Assembly: GCA_012295275.1 (NCBI GenBank)
Contig: CM022670.1
Coordinates: 23,706,255-23,770,254 of the forward strand
Source of the DNA: Chrysomallon squamiferum
Taxonomy: Eukaryota; Mollusca; Gastropoda; Neomphalida; Peltospiridae
Direction: 5' to 3'
Length of the DNA: 64,000 nucleotides
Positions 27,242 to 38,134 of the stretch are shown piece by piece. Within the stretch, counting starts at the first letter, position 1. Every line of letters begins with the position of its first letter. The notes beneath the pieces are model-generated. The model made no database searches, was not told the DNA's origin, and worked only from the letters and a program-made list of their open reading frames with translations. The translations under genes were made by a program, and so were the position numbers.

Positions 27242-27478
27242 CAAATTTATTTCTGTATTTTGAATTAACGTATTATTTAATTCTCTTAAAATATTCAAAT
27301 AATAATAGTAGCAGGAGCAAATTAGCAGCAGCAGTAGTAATAACATCCAAATTTCCAAATCATAAATTTTGTAAATCGTTTTGTTTTCAATCTCGAGTAA
27401 CCTGTTGATGTTTTTATTATTTTGTCTTTTTCAGGAATGTTATCAGGGACACAATAAGAAAATCAAAATTTGTTCAAA

Positions 27479-28585
27479 ATGGCGGCTAGAAGAGGACCAC
27501 ATATAAAAGATATATTTGTTCAGAACAGTACACCAGCCAGTAACTTCGTTACTTCAGCATACCCATCAAATGGATTTCAGCTTGAAAAGAAATCGGACGA
27601 TTCAAAACAGAAGTACAAATCTAGTAAGAAGACTGCAGCTCCACCACGTCCTTCGTTTGGTGATTACAAGCCTAAAATACTTCAGGTTGACAGCATCGTA
27701 AACATTCCCATTGCTGAAAATAAGTCACCTTCGACAGCACCTAAGAAGCCTCCAGAAGCACTCGTTGCCAAACCTTTAGTTATTGGAGACAAGGATGTTC
27801 CTATTGTGATACAGCCTATCGAAGCAGAAGACGACCACTTGTACATGGAAATTCCAGAAGAAAATTCATTCAGAAACTCGCAGTCAAATAGTCATGAGGA
27901 GGATCACACGACAACCAATCCTCTGTTTGTTAACAGCGAAAAGTCTGCCGAGGGTCACAGACAGTCTGCTAGCAATAAACAGAACCATTTGAAAGACCAG
28001 AGCAATTCTGAACAAATAAACGGTGTGACGATTCCTGATCCAGATTACGAAGAAGACGAAGCTGTTATGGAATTTGATGGCGAAGGTGAAATGGATGTGA
28101 ACGATTCTTCCAAAAGCCGCCCTAAATCTGTATATAAAGATTTCCATGGCGAAGACTTTTCTCATTACCTAGCTGATGAAGTGGATGATGAATCCACTTT
28201 CTCCAGACACGTGAAACATAATCGTCTAGGAAACAAAATCGAAGGAAAACGGTACAAGAAAAGAGACTCAGCACACACTATGTTTGGAGGAACTGTTAAA
28301 AATGGGAAGTGTAAATCTGGGTCAGTGCGTTATTACAGTGTAGAGGACACGAAACTTGGTCTGGGTGTGGATGGTAAAGCCAAGGCACATACCATCAGGA
28401 ATGGAGTAAATTACGGATCGTCGTACGAGTCTTTTCTGAACTCACGTCACGGTACCACCCCTGGGCCTGGAGACGCTGCTAATCGTGAAATTGGCGAAAA
28501 TGCCAAATACCCAAAAAACGAAAAAGACACAGTGTGGAAAAAACTGACTTTGAGATTAAAGCGTAAAATAGTCATGATGCATTAA
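27479..28585 (+). CDS. Unrecognised 368-residue disordered protein
   Basis: One open exon from ATG 27,479 (context AAAATGG, strong) to TAA 28,583-28,585. An acceptor (TCTTTTTCAG) lies 44 bp upstream, so at least one untranslated exon precedes it. I do not recognise the family. The N-terminus is MAARRGPHIKDIF; residues about 45-100 are Lys/Pro/Ser-rich (SSKKTAAPPRPSFGDYKPK); about 117-128 has DDHLYMEIPEE, a possible tyrosine-phosphorylation site; about 186-209 is strongly acidic (PDPDYEEDEAVMEFDGEGE); about 255-265 is basic; the end is basic and amphipathic (VWKKLTLRLKRK). No signal peptide, membrane segment or cysteine pattern is seen. This composition suits a scaffold or cytoskeletal/nuclear adaptor, but that is only a guess. 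Codon third positions are mixed, unlike the AT-rich flanks, which supports real coding. A possible donor (AAGC|GTAAAA, 28,563) could replace the last seven residues by splicing. Confidence 0.75.
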   Translation: MAARRGPHIKDIFVQNSTPASNFVTSAYPSNGFQLEKKSDDSKQKYKSSKKTAAPPRPSFGDYKPKILQVDSIVNIPIAENKSPSTAPKKPPEALVAKPLVIGDKDVPIVIQPIEAEDDHLYMEIPEENSFRNSQSNSHEEDHTTTNPLFVNSEKSAEGHRQSASNKQNHLKDQSNSEQINGVTIPDPDYEEDEAVMEFDGEGEMDVNDSSKSRPKSVYKDFHGEDFSHYLADEVDDESTFSRHVKHNRLGNKIEGKRYKKRDSAHTMFGGTVKNGKCKSGSVRYYSVEDTKLGLGVDGKAKAHTIRNGVNYGSSYESFLNSRHGTTPGPGDAANREIGENAKYPKNEKDTVWKKLTLRLKRKIVMMH

Positions 28586-28587
28586 AT

Positions 28588-28624
28588 TCGTTTCGGCAAA
28601 ATTCGTGAACTATTACCGAAACGA
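28588..28624 (+). other. 3' UTR stem-loop just after the stop codon
   Basis: TCGTTTCGG (28,588-28,596) and CCGAAACGA (28,616-28,624) are perfect 9-bp inverted copies around a 19-nt loop, starting three bases after the stop. In the mRNA this would form a hairpin. It is not a histone-type stem-loop. Confidence 0.5.
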
Positions 28625-29026
28625 TCACTCGAAGTATTTCGTTTCGTTTATATAAAAATTAAAAAAAAAAAAAAAACATTTATATATGTCTGCTGGAACC
28701 ACCAAAATAGAATACACCAACAACTAATATTGAGAGTGACAGTGTGAGATGGTGAATGAGAGTGAGTGAGAGTGTGAAATGGTGAATGAGAGTGCTGTGC
28801 ACTTAGATGATGCGGGGGAGTTACATAGAAACTACGAGAAAAAGTAGTTTGCCATTCTGGCCAAAATGTTTTAATCATGTACATCATTAGAAAATCTGAA
28901 AATGTTGGGCGCTTTTTATGGGTTTTTCTTTTTTTTTTTTTTTTTTTTTTAGGTGTTTTTTTGAGATATGATGTATTAAAGTTTATTATGATTTACTTTT
29001 TTTATTATTATTATTTTTTTTTTTTT

Positions 29027-29032
29027 AATAAA
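29027..29032 (+). terminator. Candidate poly(A) signal (AATAAA)
   Basis: Canonical AATAAA, about 440 bp after the stop of the 27.5-kb reading frame, preceded by long T-runs (28,930-28,950; 29,014-29,026). Plausible 3' end of that gene. Confidence 0.35.
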
Positions 29033-29495
29033 CTAATCCTGAGATAAAATGATCGAAAGTCTTTGAAGGCCTAATAAACAATGATGCCATATTTCTTGTA
29101 ATTACTTCATTGCCAATTTTTCGGCCCCTCCAGCATTACGACTAATTCAATACGTTTTAATGCAGATTTCTGCTTTTGACGTTAAATGTAAATGAGTGAA
29201 TTCACTTAGCTGCATATACATGATATAGTAATTACAAAAATATGTCATCTTTGTTTATTAAGCCTTCAAAGAAGCGCGATCATTCCATCGCATGACGTAC
29301 CTAATTACGTGCAAATTGCTGCTGTTGTTTAGCGTAGTTGCAAATACGTAATAACACAATTAAAATGCACATCCGGATTAGACAGGATTTGGTTCATAAT
29401 AAATTAACAAAAGCTGGACGGGACTTTGAAAATGGTGACAGTTTACACACAAATCCGGATAAATCAAAGGCCGGTTTTCACGAAGTTTTTGTGTG

Positions 29496-29561
29496 TACAT
29501 ACATACATACGTACATACATACATACATACATAAGTACGTACGTGTGTGTATATATGTATG

Positions 29562-29619
<58 letters not shown>
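29496..29619. repeat. (ATAC)n / (TA)n compound microsatellite
   Basis: ATAC tetranucleotides (about 29,496-29,533), a GTAC/GT transition, then about 27 TA units (29,566-29,619). Open frames on both strands here are repeat artefacts. Confidence 0.95.
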
Positions 29620-29623
<4 letters not shown>

Positions 29624-29872
29624 GATACATATAGATGGCGTGCTCTAATAAGCACATTAAAATCATAAAATTAAATCTTTGATAACTCTTTACTATTTCT
29701 TTCTCACAAACCCGCAGTTATTTTTATAGCTATATGTTCGAAGGGGAATAACTGCACATCTACTAAGATATTTACAGAGCAGAGTAACTGCAAAAACCTT
29801 CCAGTGTTTAATATCAATAGATCTTTAATATAACTAAACTGCTGAGATGTGGATATCCAACTTCAAAAAGTT

Positions 29873-30300
29873 TATTTATTTATTTATTTATTTATTATTA
29901 TCATCATCATCTTCTTCTTCTTCTTCAGAAAACAATTTTAAATAATCATCACATATCTTCTGTTTTTCTGTTAAGTCATATTTTATTTTTTTTAAAGATA
30001 CTAATACTATAATTCCCAGATCTATATAAAAAAAAAAAAATATTTTATTTATTTAACTGTCTGTTAAATGAACAAAGTGCAAACACAATAGCATAGTTTT
30101 TGGATTACGTTACATTCGTTATGTACCGGATCATATATTTATTTATTTATTTTATTTTATTTTAATTTTTTTTCTTTATTAAATTTATTTATTTATTTAT
30201 TTTTTATTTATTATTATTTTATTTTATTTTTTTTTTTTTATTTAAATATATATTTTTATAGGTTTTTTGACTTTTATTATTTTTTTTTATTTTTTATATG
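29873..30300. repeat. Low-complexity TTTA/TTTTA tract
   Basis: TTTA repeats at 29,873-29,896, CAT/CTT repeats at 29,900-29,928, and irregular TTTA/TTTTA from 30,135 to 30,295, with little unique sequence between. No gene. Confidence 0.8.
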
Positions 30301-30984
30301 TGACCATTTTAAAATTTTACATTCATCCATTGGCTATTTCTGTTCAAGTTAATGTTCGCGACTGGTTTATCCATTTCACTATTAATGGTAAGTATGCAAA
30401 CGAAAACGCCCCAGATTCATGGCAACTTGATTTCTCTTAGAATAATAATATATGTGAGATAAAATCAAGTAAATATCCATTCGTTTCGTTAGGCATACTT
30501 TCAAATTTAGCGTTATACTATAGATTTAAAAAAAAAAAAAAAAAAAAAAAGTTATAAGACGCAGAGCAAATATTTGAACGTATGAAACTCACTGGTTCAA
30601 GGTCTGAGGGATTACGTTTTCTGAAATTTTACAAATAAAAATGTGCAGATGTGTATGTGATTTTTTTCTTCTTCTTTTTTTCTCAGCAGAAGACACACAG
30701 CACAAATGATACAACATACGAATATTGCTTTTTTCTTGTTTTGCCTTTATTAGCGAGAGCAGGGATGGATGTTACTTCATGGATTGAGGTTTTCAAAACA
30801 GACTCCTTTTAGTTGGCTTTTTATATAATAATCAGTACTATATACTGCACGTTCGATTGGGAAAGCGGAACTGGCTTAAAAAACTTGGTAAGATTAATTT
30901 TTAACGTGATTTCTAAATCAAAATCCTGTTGTAACGACTTTTTGTTCGTATTTTGTTCCACTGAACATTCGCATTCATTTACAG

Positions 30985-31316
30985 CAATATGAATGAAATT
31001 CAACGCCATTTAAAGGTCGATAACTCTGCGAAGCGTATGATAATGAAAGTGTTTCTTCGGATGCAGATTATGGATATTATGCTGTTGGTACTGCGTTTTA
31101 TGGGCGATATGGTGTCGGGTAGGCGTTTTTCGACAGAACGATTTGGTTTCTTCGGAAAGGGAAATGTATCCGGTGCCATCAATTAACGTATTAATGAGGA
31201 GAGATGAAGGCAATTTCCAAACGCTTCAAACGGATTTCGATAACGTTCGAAGCTATCAGTACCAATTCTGTGAAAAAAATAAATTGAACCAAAGAAAGAT
31301 GTCGATTTCATAGCCC
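30985..31316 (+). pseudogene. Coding-like fragment with frame breaks, unrecognised
   Basis: After a good acceptor (CATTTACAG, ends 30,984) three successive frames each read like protein rather than like AT-rich noise. From 31,024 the frame has EAYDNESVSSDADYGYY up to a TAG at 31,120. A second frame, open from before that stop, has FRQNDLVSSEREMYPVPSIN and RRDEGNFQTLQTDFDNVRSY. A third frame has EPKKDVDFIARHQ, ending at a TAG. Switching frame at about 31,118 and about 31,275 gives one acidic, Tyr/Ser-rich polypeptide of roughly 95 residues. Two stops lie between the acceptor and the first segment. It could be a decayed exon, a low-quality assembly of a real exon, or chance. I recognise no family. 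Confidence 0.3.
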
Positions 31317-32885
31317 GCCATCAATAGTAATGTCTTGGAGATTGTGGTATCGGGCCGGATCTAAATTAACTTGTTAACAGGAAGCTGATCTTGACCGGTT
31401 TCACTGATCTTTGAAATAAGTGCGATTTACGATATATTATTTCGTTTTCTTATGTAGAAAGTCTTGACATTTTGTATCATTATGCATTGAGAGCCAAGTA
31501 GTTAGAACTGATATTAATTGTACATAACAGAATGAGATGACAACAATAACTTTGTAACCGCCGATAAAATTTGAATCCGAAATCATTCCCCTCTCTGAAG
31601 TGTAAAACGGATCCATAAAGAGTAATTCCACTTTGTATAGATTCTACATCTATTATCTCTTGTAACTGGTCTCTGTTTCCAAGAAATCAAATTCTGAGTG
31701 TGAAGATGTTAAAACGTAACACAACATTTGACATAAACTTCTTATAATAGTGCGGTTGACTCTACCATCTATTTTAGAGAATCGCAAAATTCTTAGACTA
31801 ATAAGAATACGTATAGTATAACCTTTTAAGAAAATGAATACAGTTACACTGGAAAATATATTTGATAAATATATGAAACAAGAAAAATACGAAATCATAC
31901 GAAATCTAGTGAAACTTAATAATATAAATACTGAAGGATGTTTTTTTTTTTTTTTTTTTTTTTTACCTTTACCTCAGGTAAACAGTACATTTTCGGGTCA
32001 GTCTTTATATGAAAAAATATATTACTGAAAAATTTAATAAAAAAATAAATAAAACCAAAATATCTAATCTGAAAGAAATCAATAAGCACGAGCTGTTCTT
32101 GTCCAGATAACGTTAAAACAATATGCATCCGCCCTACGTATTCCCGCCCTCCCCTCAAAGCACGTGCAGAAGCAAAAAACAAATTTCAAAAATCAAATAG
32201 ACATTACTAGAACAAATATCATGACATTTAAGCAGGAATCCGCAGACTGATTTGATAATATTGTTAATACGGAATTGATGCATCTCATATACTGTGCCGT
32301 TATTAGTCTGCAAACAGATTTAAAATATATGTACAAATAAAGCAAATCAAATAAGATTTTTCATTTTTCATTTTCTTACTTTCTTATTGTTATTAATTTG
32401 CATTTCCCGAGGTGCGACTACCTCTGTAAGTTTGAGATGCAGATTAAACATTGTACAAGATCAAAGTTAAGAATAACCTGTAGAAGTCAGTTGTGGAAAC
32501 TGAAATCAGACCGACTGTTGTGTGTTACGTGCAAACGTTAACATGAACGACACGTCTTCTGTTGTTGTCTAATTAAGAAGATGGTTACTCGAGTAATGAT
32601 GTCTGGCATATTACACGAGCTATTCGGATTCCAGTTTGGGTTCATCCATTACTTGCGTGAAAAATGGATTCTGTAGATCTGATTATCAATTTTTCAACAA
32701 CAACAAAAATTACTTGTACTTGAAAAAAATCGCTCGTTGTTTTTTTTGTTGTTGTTGTATTATTTTCTGGCAGCTTCTGCTAAATATGAATTTGCGCTCT
32801 TTAAAAGCACGTTAATTTACTCGAAAACTAGTTGATATATCTGTATGGACTGTGTGAAGACAGTTTGAATAAAATAGAAATAAAG

Positions 32886-33020
<135 letters not shown>

Positions 33021-33093
33021 CCTAGTATTACAATGATCGACCATTCTTCAAAATTAAAATAATAAATAAATAAATATTTATCCAGTATATTAA

Positions 33094-33440
33094 ATCGTTT
33101 CGAGACACTACGTGGACCAGAGTTTAAACATTCCAGTCATGATCGAACAAAATGCCACAGTCATACCCAAAACAACCACCAAGAAAGAAAAGTCGAGGAT
33201 TTCATCACCCTCACGAGTCTTGATGAAGAAACTACAAGAAAAGATAGAACGTGGTGACCATAAGCGAATAAAGAAAACAGAAATATTCAAGTTCATCAAA
33301 AAGAGAACAAATGATGACAATGAAGTGCAATACTAAGAGAGCCTAGAGACATGATTATAGCATCAAAGAACCCTAGGAAAGTTAGAAGAAACCGGACCCT
33401 ACGCCATGACAGAATAATTACTAAGGGGTGCGAAACTCGA
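33094..33440 (+). mobile_element. Probable LINE fragment: endonuclease-RT linker
   Basis: One frame reads ...MKKLQEKIERGDHKRIKKTE then IFKFIKKRTNDDNE and stops at 33,336. A one-base-shifted frame continues REPRDMIIASKNPRKVRRNR, TLRHDRIITKG. The pattern (basic helix, TEIxKxIRKxxRDD, then SARKKLxxGRN-like text) resembles the region between endonuclease and reverse transcriptase in non-LTR elements often annotated as craniofacial development protein 2-like. Assigned from memory of that pattern. The overlapping alternative frame also looks protein-like, so this is tentative. Confidence 0.35.
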
Positions 33441-33446
33441 ACCAAA

Positions 33447-33487
33447 TGAAACGAATTGAAAAGAAAAATGCTTTCGAATTCGTTTCA
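33447..33487. repeat. 11-bp inverted repeat (hairpin)
   Basis: TGAAACGAATT (33,447-33,457) and its exact reverse complement AATTCGTTTCA (33,477-33,487), loop 19 nt. Loop length and the GAAACGA core resemble the hairpin at 28,588. Confidence 0.5.
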
Positions 33488-33734
33488 AAATTTCGAATTT
33501 TTTCTTGATGTTCGCTGTCGTAATGTTTTTTTTTTTTTTTGGGAGGGGAGTTCCACACAAATTTTGTTATCTCATCAGCATCAGCCAATCAGCGATCAGT
33601 ATCGGTCAGTGTAACATTGTTTACATTTGTCTCAGACCATGGCATTTTCGCGCCACATAAAGTTTATGCAACCATGTGTAGCGAAGCTGTTAGACTTTAA
33701 CACATCGTATTTGAACATAATTAACTAGTAAATA

Positions 33735-33826
33735 TTTTCCGGGGAGGGGCTCATACAGGGGCAGGTTATGAGGGTTTTCCCAATTGTACGGAAACCCATG
33801 ACCCGGCTAAAACTAAAACAAACAAA

Positions 33827-33865
<39 letters not shown>

Positions 33866-33913
33866 AATAAATAAATAAATAAATAAACAAAAACATAAAT
33901 AATAATAATAATG

Positions 33914-33957
<44 letters not shown>

Positions 33958-33995
33958 TAATAATTAAAAAATAATAATAATAAATAAAAATGTTC
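33735..33995 (+). mobile_element. Short poly(A)-tailed insert plus AATA/AAT repeats
   Basis: A GC-richer segment of about 90 bp (33,738-33,810, with a GGGTTTTCC...GGAAACCC stem) runs into an A-run (33,829-33,862) and then AATA and AAT microsatellites to 33,995. The layout is that of a SINE or other short retroposon with a degenerating tail. The family is not recognised. Confidence 0.35.
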
Positions 33996-34198
33996 CACAT
34001 GTACGAAACCTCATTTGTGCAGAACGACTGAAAAAAATACGAAATCAGTGAAGTGAAACATAATTAAAGATGGAATCGGTCACGGGAGAGTACAGATAAT
34101 TATGTTAACATAAGTTTTAAGTAGAGTTATTTATTAAACGAATAACCATTAATGACGCAGGTTACACTGAATAGTTACCGCACCAAAAGAAGCGAGAA

Positions 34199-34298
<100 letters not shown>

Positions 34299-34989
34299 GA
34301 TATCTTATAAAATTTATCATTTCAAAATTATAAACATTTATATGTTGTTTCGGAAAACCCTTCATCGCAAAAGAATAACCAGTTCCAGGGGGGTGGGGGT
34401 ATCTCTACTTTATTTTGACTTTACTGTGAGTGAATTTATCGTAAGTATACAAATTCAAGGTTCAGATTTACTGAGTGTTTACAGTGAACGTTAACTACTC
34501 TCAGGCAAAAATAACACCAGCCATACTGGACCTTTAAAGTTGCAACTTGATTTTTATCAATAAAAAGGTTTTCTTTCTTCCCAAGAAAAGCAGAACAAAG
34601 TAGTATCTGAAGATATGTTTTATTTCCTGATTCGTTTGAACTCGCAAAATAAATTTTATTTCGTTTTGGTTTTTTTTCGTTTCGAAAGATTAAAAATCCC
34701 GTTCGAAAACAAAAGGACCGCAAGTGCGAAAAAAATGACTGAATTTCGGGTTTAATTACAGGCCGTGATCGAATTACAGAAAATGGAAAAACCAACGAAT
34801 ATAATCATACAAAAGTTATTAAGATTATACAGGTGAATAAAATACTTTAGGGAACCTCCTGTGCAGTCATATGCTTAATCCCATACATATTGCTGTATTC
34901 TCAAAGATATAATCAAAGATATATTAAGTGGGAAATAATACAACCATTAACGCTGACAAGCAAGGTTGTTTACTATTTCCTGTAATATA

Positions 34990-35564
34990 AAACCCAAAAT
35001 AAAACCTGTAGCACCTGCAGGTCAGACCACATCAGAAATCTGCAGAGTCTACATGGTCAGCAGTGTCTCCAGGATTAGCAGTTTCTTCAGGGTATCCAGG
35101 ATTATCAGGTTCTCCATAGTCAGCAGCTATGTGTACATCAGGGCAGAGGAGACGGAGGGAAGTAGATTTTCTATGTTGGAATTAGCCGTGGCAGTGTTAT
35201 TAACGACCTTCTGCAACCAATGTAGACTGATTCTGATAGTTTGGCTTTCTTTTATTAATTTTCTCTGAATTAAATAAACAGACCTAATTTTTTTTTTTTT
35301 TTTTTCGGTTATAAAGTCTCTTTGATCAAGTCCTGCAATCAAATCTCTCATCTTCTGAACACATTTATCTACAAAAATTCTTTCTTGCACTTCCTCGTTT
35401 ACTTCTTCAGTTTCTTCGTGATCATCTTGTTTGTTCTCGCCTTGTTGAACCATCTCCATGGGAACATTTGGTTTATAAATAACAAGAACCCTTTTCATCC
35501 ATTCCTCTAGGTTTTTCCTCCTTGTAATTTCTTTGGTTAATCTTTTGATATTTGGAATACTCAT
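34990..35564 (-). pseudogene. Decayed fragment, possibly a pogo/Tigger-type transposase C-terminus
   Basis: On the minus strand the frame from 35,564 reads SIPNIKRLTKEITRRKNLEE, then VIYKPNVPMEMVQQGENK, ETEEVNEEVQERIFVDKCVQ and KMRDLIAGLDQRDFI. It is interrupted by an A-run (T-run 35,288-35,305), resumes as VYLIQRKLIKESQ..., then near 35,150 shifts frame into AADYGEPDNPGYPEETANPG and a stop at about 35,037. A Lys-rich helix, an acidic linker, an xLRDxIxxxD-type helix, a helix ending in a hydrophobic patch, and a Pro/Asp/Gly-rich tail resemble the C-terminal part of DDE_1 (Tigger-like) transposases. No DDE catalytic residue is in this part, so the assignment is weak. It is certainly not an intact gene. 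Confidence 0.3.
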
Positions 35565-36224
35565 ACCATGGCATGTTATTTCTCAAAACCAATGTAGAAC
35601 AGATATTCAGTAATGATAAAAGATAGTTTTTAAAGAAGAAATATGGATGGCTGCACCGCATTTGTGATGCATTTTCTTCATAACCTGCTAGAATTACTGT
35701 TCACTATCTATTTCCAGCAATGAGGTATGGCTTGGAAACATAGACACAAACTTAAATAAAAATTAGTAGCCTCAGAAACGATAATTCTTGTTTGGACGTT
35801 ATCCATGGAAACAAGACAAATTAAATCTCTGTTCATAAACATGATAAATAAAGTTAATGCAGCTTTTGTTTTGGGTTATACTAGATTTAAAACTGAACAA
35901 TGCCTTTCTCTAAAACATAAACATAACCACTCGCGAGACAAAATTTATTTTGAAATGTTAAATGTAAATATATATATTTATATATATAAATCTAGTGTAA
36001 ATTATATCCAGATATAGCAGTTGTTTTCATGGGTAGGTAAATACTAGCTAATCTGCATCTACATAAATTATAAAGTTAAGAAAATCTTAATTACTGAATT
36101 GGACCCTGCTGTAATACAAAATATATTTTCACTTAAAAGATGAAAAACAAAACTAATTTTTCTTTGAAATGGAGTTACTCAGAATTCTAATTGCCGTTCC
36201 AAGAGTGAGACTTTGTCATCTAGA

Positions 36225-36470
36225 CTAGAGGAAGGCCAGCGAAACGACGGAGGAATTAGTGCGGGAAAGGAAGCATCAGGCAGATGACAGAGCAAGACAA
36301 GACGACGTGGCGACAACCTGCAGAGGCTTTCGTCCAAGAACAGAACCCAATGATTATAACTTTCTCGTGAAATGTTTATTTAATGTTTTTAAAATAGTGT
36401 ACAAACCTATAGATCTTACTGACTGTTAATAACAATAACGATAACGATAACGATAACGATAACGATAACG

Positions 36471-36511
<41 letters not shown>
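36225..36511 (+). mobile_element. LINE 3' end with (AACGAT)n(AAT)n tail
   Basis: One frame reads GRPAKRRRN, a stop, then MTEQDKTTWRQPAEAFVQEQ. This is close to the GRPxKRWxDD ... DRxxWRxxxEAFVQQW ending common to many animal LINE ORF2 proteins. About 85 bp later come six AACGAT units (36,437-36,472) and then AAT repeats to 36,511. Short tandem tails in place of poly(A) are known for some non-LTR clades. It has the same orientation as the fragment at 33,094, about 3 kb upstream, and could be the other end of the same broken element. Confidence 0.5.
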
Positions 36512-36512
<1 letters not shown>

Positions 36513-36639
36513 TGATAATTAAAGCTAACAAAAGCAATAACCTTTTTCACTGTATAAGCCAGAGGCCCGCTGGTGATGAATTATTCAATTTAATTAGAAG
36601 ATTATATGGTTTATGGATGAACAAATGCTTCCTAGTAGA

Positions 36640-36641
<2 letters not shown>

Positions 36642-36683
<42 letters not shown>
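36642..36683. repeat. Poly(A) run, 42 bp
   Basis: A long uninterrupted A-run. It may be the tail of a retroposed sequence (36,510-36,641), but I cannot identify a body. Confidence 0.8.
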
Positions 36684-36684
<1 letters not shown>

Positions 36685-37251
36685 GTCATTACATAATGCA
36701 TGTAGATGATATAGGGGCCTCTGCGATACATACGCATGGATAGATTGTTTCTACAGATGCGTTGTCATCAATTGTTTTTATACGCAACGTCATTAGGATA
36801 TTATATATCGACTGCATTGCTGTAAACAAATGCCAAAACGATCTGTCTGAAATTGACCTCTACACATTTGGCTGTCGAGTGTATTCGCTTGCTTTACGAC
36901 ATCGTAACACATTGTGGCAAACATTAGACAAATGGGAAGAATGAGGAGGAGAAATACCTAATGTGCTCGGAAAACAAAGTATTACTTTAAATGTTAACGC
37001 AGGTAAGCTGTTTACAACTCTGCACCAGTTATTTCTAGCGAACAAAAGCACAAATTGCACAACTTGTTATTCTGTTTCAGAACGCGTATGTCTGTAACGT
37101 ATACTCGGTATAGTAATTTCGTGTCAAATACAACTTAGCTCGCAGCACAAGTGCTTTTGCTAAATTCAGTAGCGTGACTGACTTAGGCGATTATTTATGA
37201 TGGGTACAGTTGGGTGCCATAATATTAGCTAATGTAAATATGAACGTATAC

Positions 37252-37288
37252 TATAAAAGGGTGTGACGTACGTCATTTGTTTCACGTG
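37252..37288 (+). promoter_or_regulatory. TATA-like box with 12-bp CRE-like palindrome and E-box
   Basis: TATAAAAG (37,252-37,259) is followed by TGACGTACGTCA (37,264-37,275), a perfect palindrome of two TGACGT half-sites, and a CACGTG E-box (37,283-37,288). All lie where a start site about 30 bp after the TATA box would be. I cannot identify the transcript. The nearest rightward coding-like exon is at 38,135. Confidence 0.35.
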
Positions 37289-37736
37289 TGTAAATACAGT
37301 GCAAGGCGAATCTCCAGCACAGCAGTACTGAACCTTTTTTGTTTTTTCTTTTTAAATTATTATTATTATTATTGTTATTATTATTATTATTTTAATAGCT
37401 ATGGACGCCTTTTCCTCATAAATTCTTTTGATAAATTCTTCGTCATTGAAATACGATGCAAAAAATAAAAAAATAAAATAATAATAATAATAATAAAAAT
37501 ATAAAATCTTACTTTATTTTTATTAGTGTGTATGATTAGGTGGAGTATTCTAATAACTGTAAATATATTTACTGTGTTGTGAACATAGCTAATTCAGTTT
37601 CAGATAAATATGTATTTAGGAACTAAATCCTATAGAACATTTACTTACACTAGTAAAATAATTCGTAATATACTGTCAAGAAAAAAAAAAAGCTTATATA
37701 TTCAGTGAGATTCTTGTTGTTGTTGTTGTTATGTGA

Positions 37737-37740
<4 letters not shown>

Positions 37741-37799
<59 letters not shown>
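37741..37799. repeat. (TA)n microsatellite
   Basis: About 29 TA units, preceded by (TTG)n at 37,712-37,728. Confidence 0.95.
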
Positions 37800-37801
<2 letters not shown>

Positions 37802-38134
37802 TCCAGTGATGTCAGTGATAGTCAAAGATCAACCCTTTCCATAAAGTCAGCTTTGTTATGGGTTTTCAACAGTAAGTGAGACACAGGACCAAAACTAGAT
37901 TCAACAATGTAAGATGATGGGTCATTTTTTTTCACTTGACAGACAGAAAAAAGAAAAAAAGAAAAAGCAAATTGATTCTTTTTATTTTTTATTTTTATCT
38001 TTGGTATAGAAATTCAGTTATAACAACCATCCCAAAATGAACTTTCAGTTTGTTATTTTATTTCTGTGGATCCCCAGTAATGTTACTTGGACTACAGTTG
38101 ATCTAATGTAATTCTTATATTTCTAATTTAACAG

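Larger units (their letters stand above)
22326..27434 (+). other. Probable first intron of the 27.5-kb gene
   Basis: Contains a triple 11-bp repeat (TAGACTACAGC, 23,332-23,364), T-runs at 24,625-24,655 and 25,733-25,818, and (CA)n at 26,869-26,898 followed by an A-run. No coding exon could be supported inside it. Confidence 0.4.

Noticed and set aside
29338-29666. Overlapping open frames on both strands rich in Tyr-Ile and Thr-His
   Set aside because: They are translations of ATAC and TA repeats.
33725-34000. Minus-strand Tyr/Phe-rich frame
   Set aside because: Translation of A-runs and AAT repeats; only its first third is unique sequence.
36437-36472. (AACGAT)n as interstitial telomere repeat
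   Set aside because: It is not the TTAGGG or TTAGG family, is only six units long, and sits directly after a LINE C-terminal sequence, so a retroelement tail is the simpler reading.
36860-37060. Minus-strand 66-codon frame
   Set aside because: It is the shadow of a plus-strand stretch with better coding character and a plus-strand donor at 37,002; no minus-strand signals support it.
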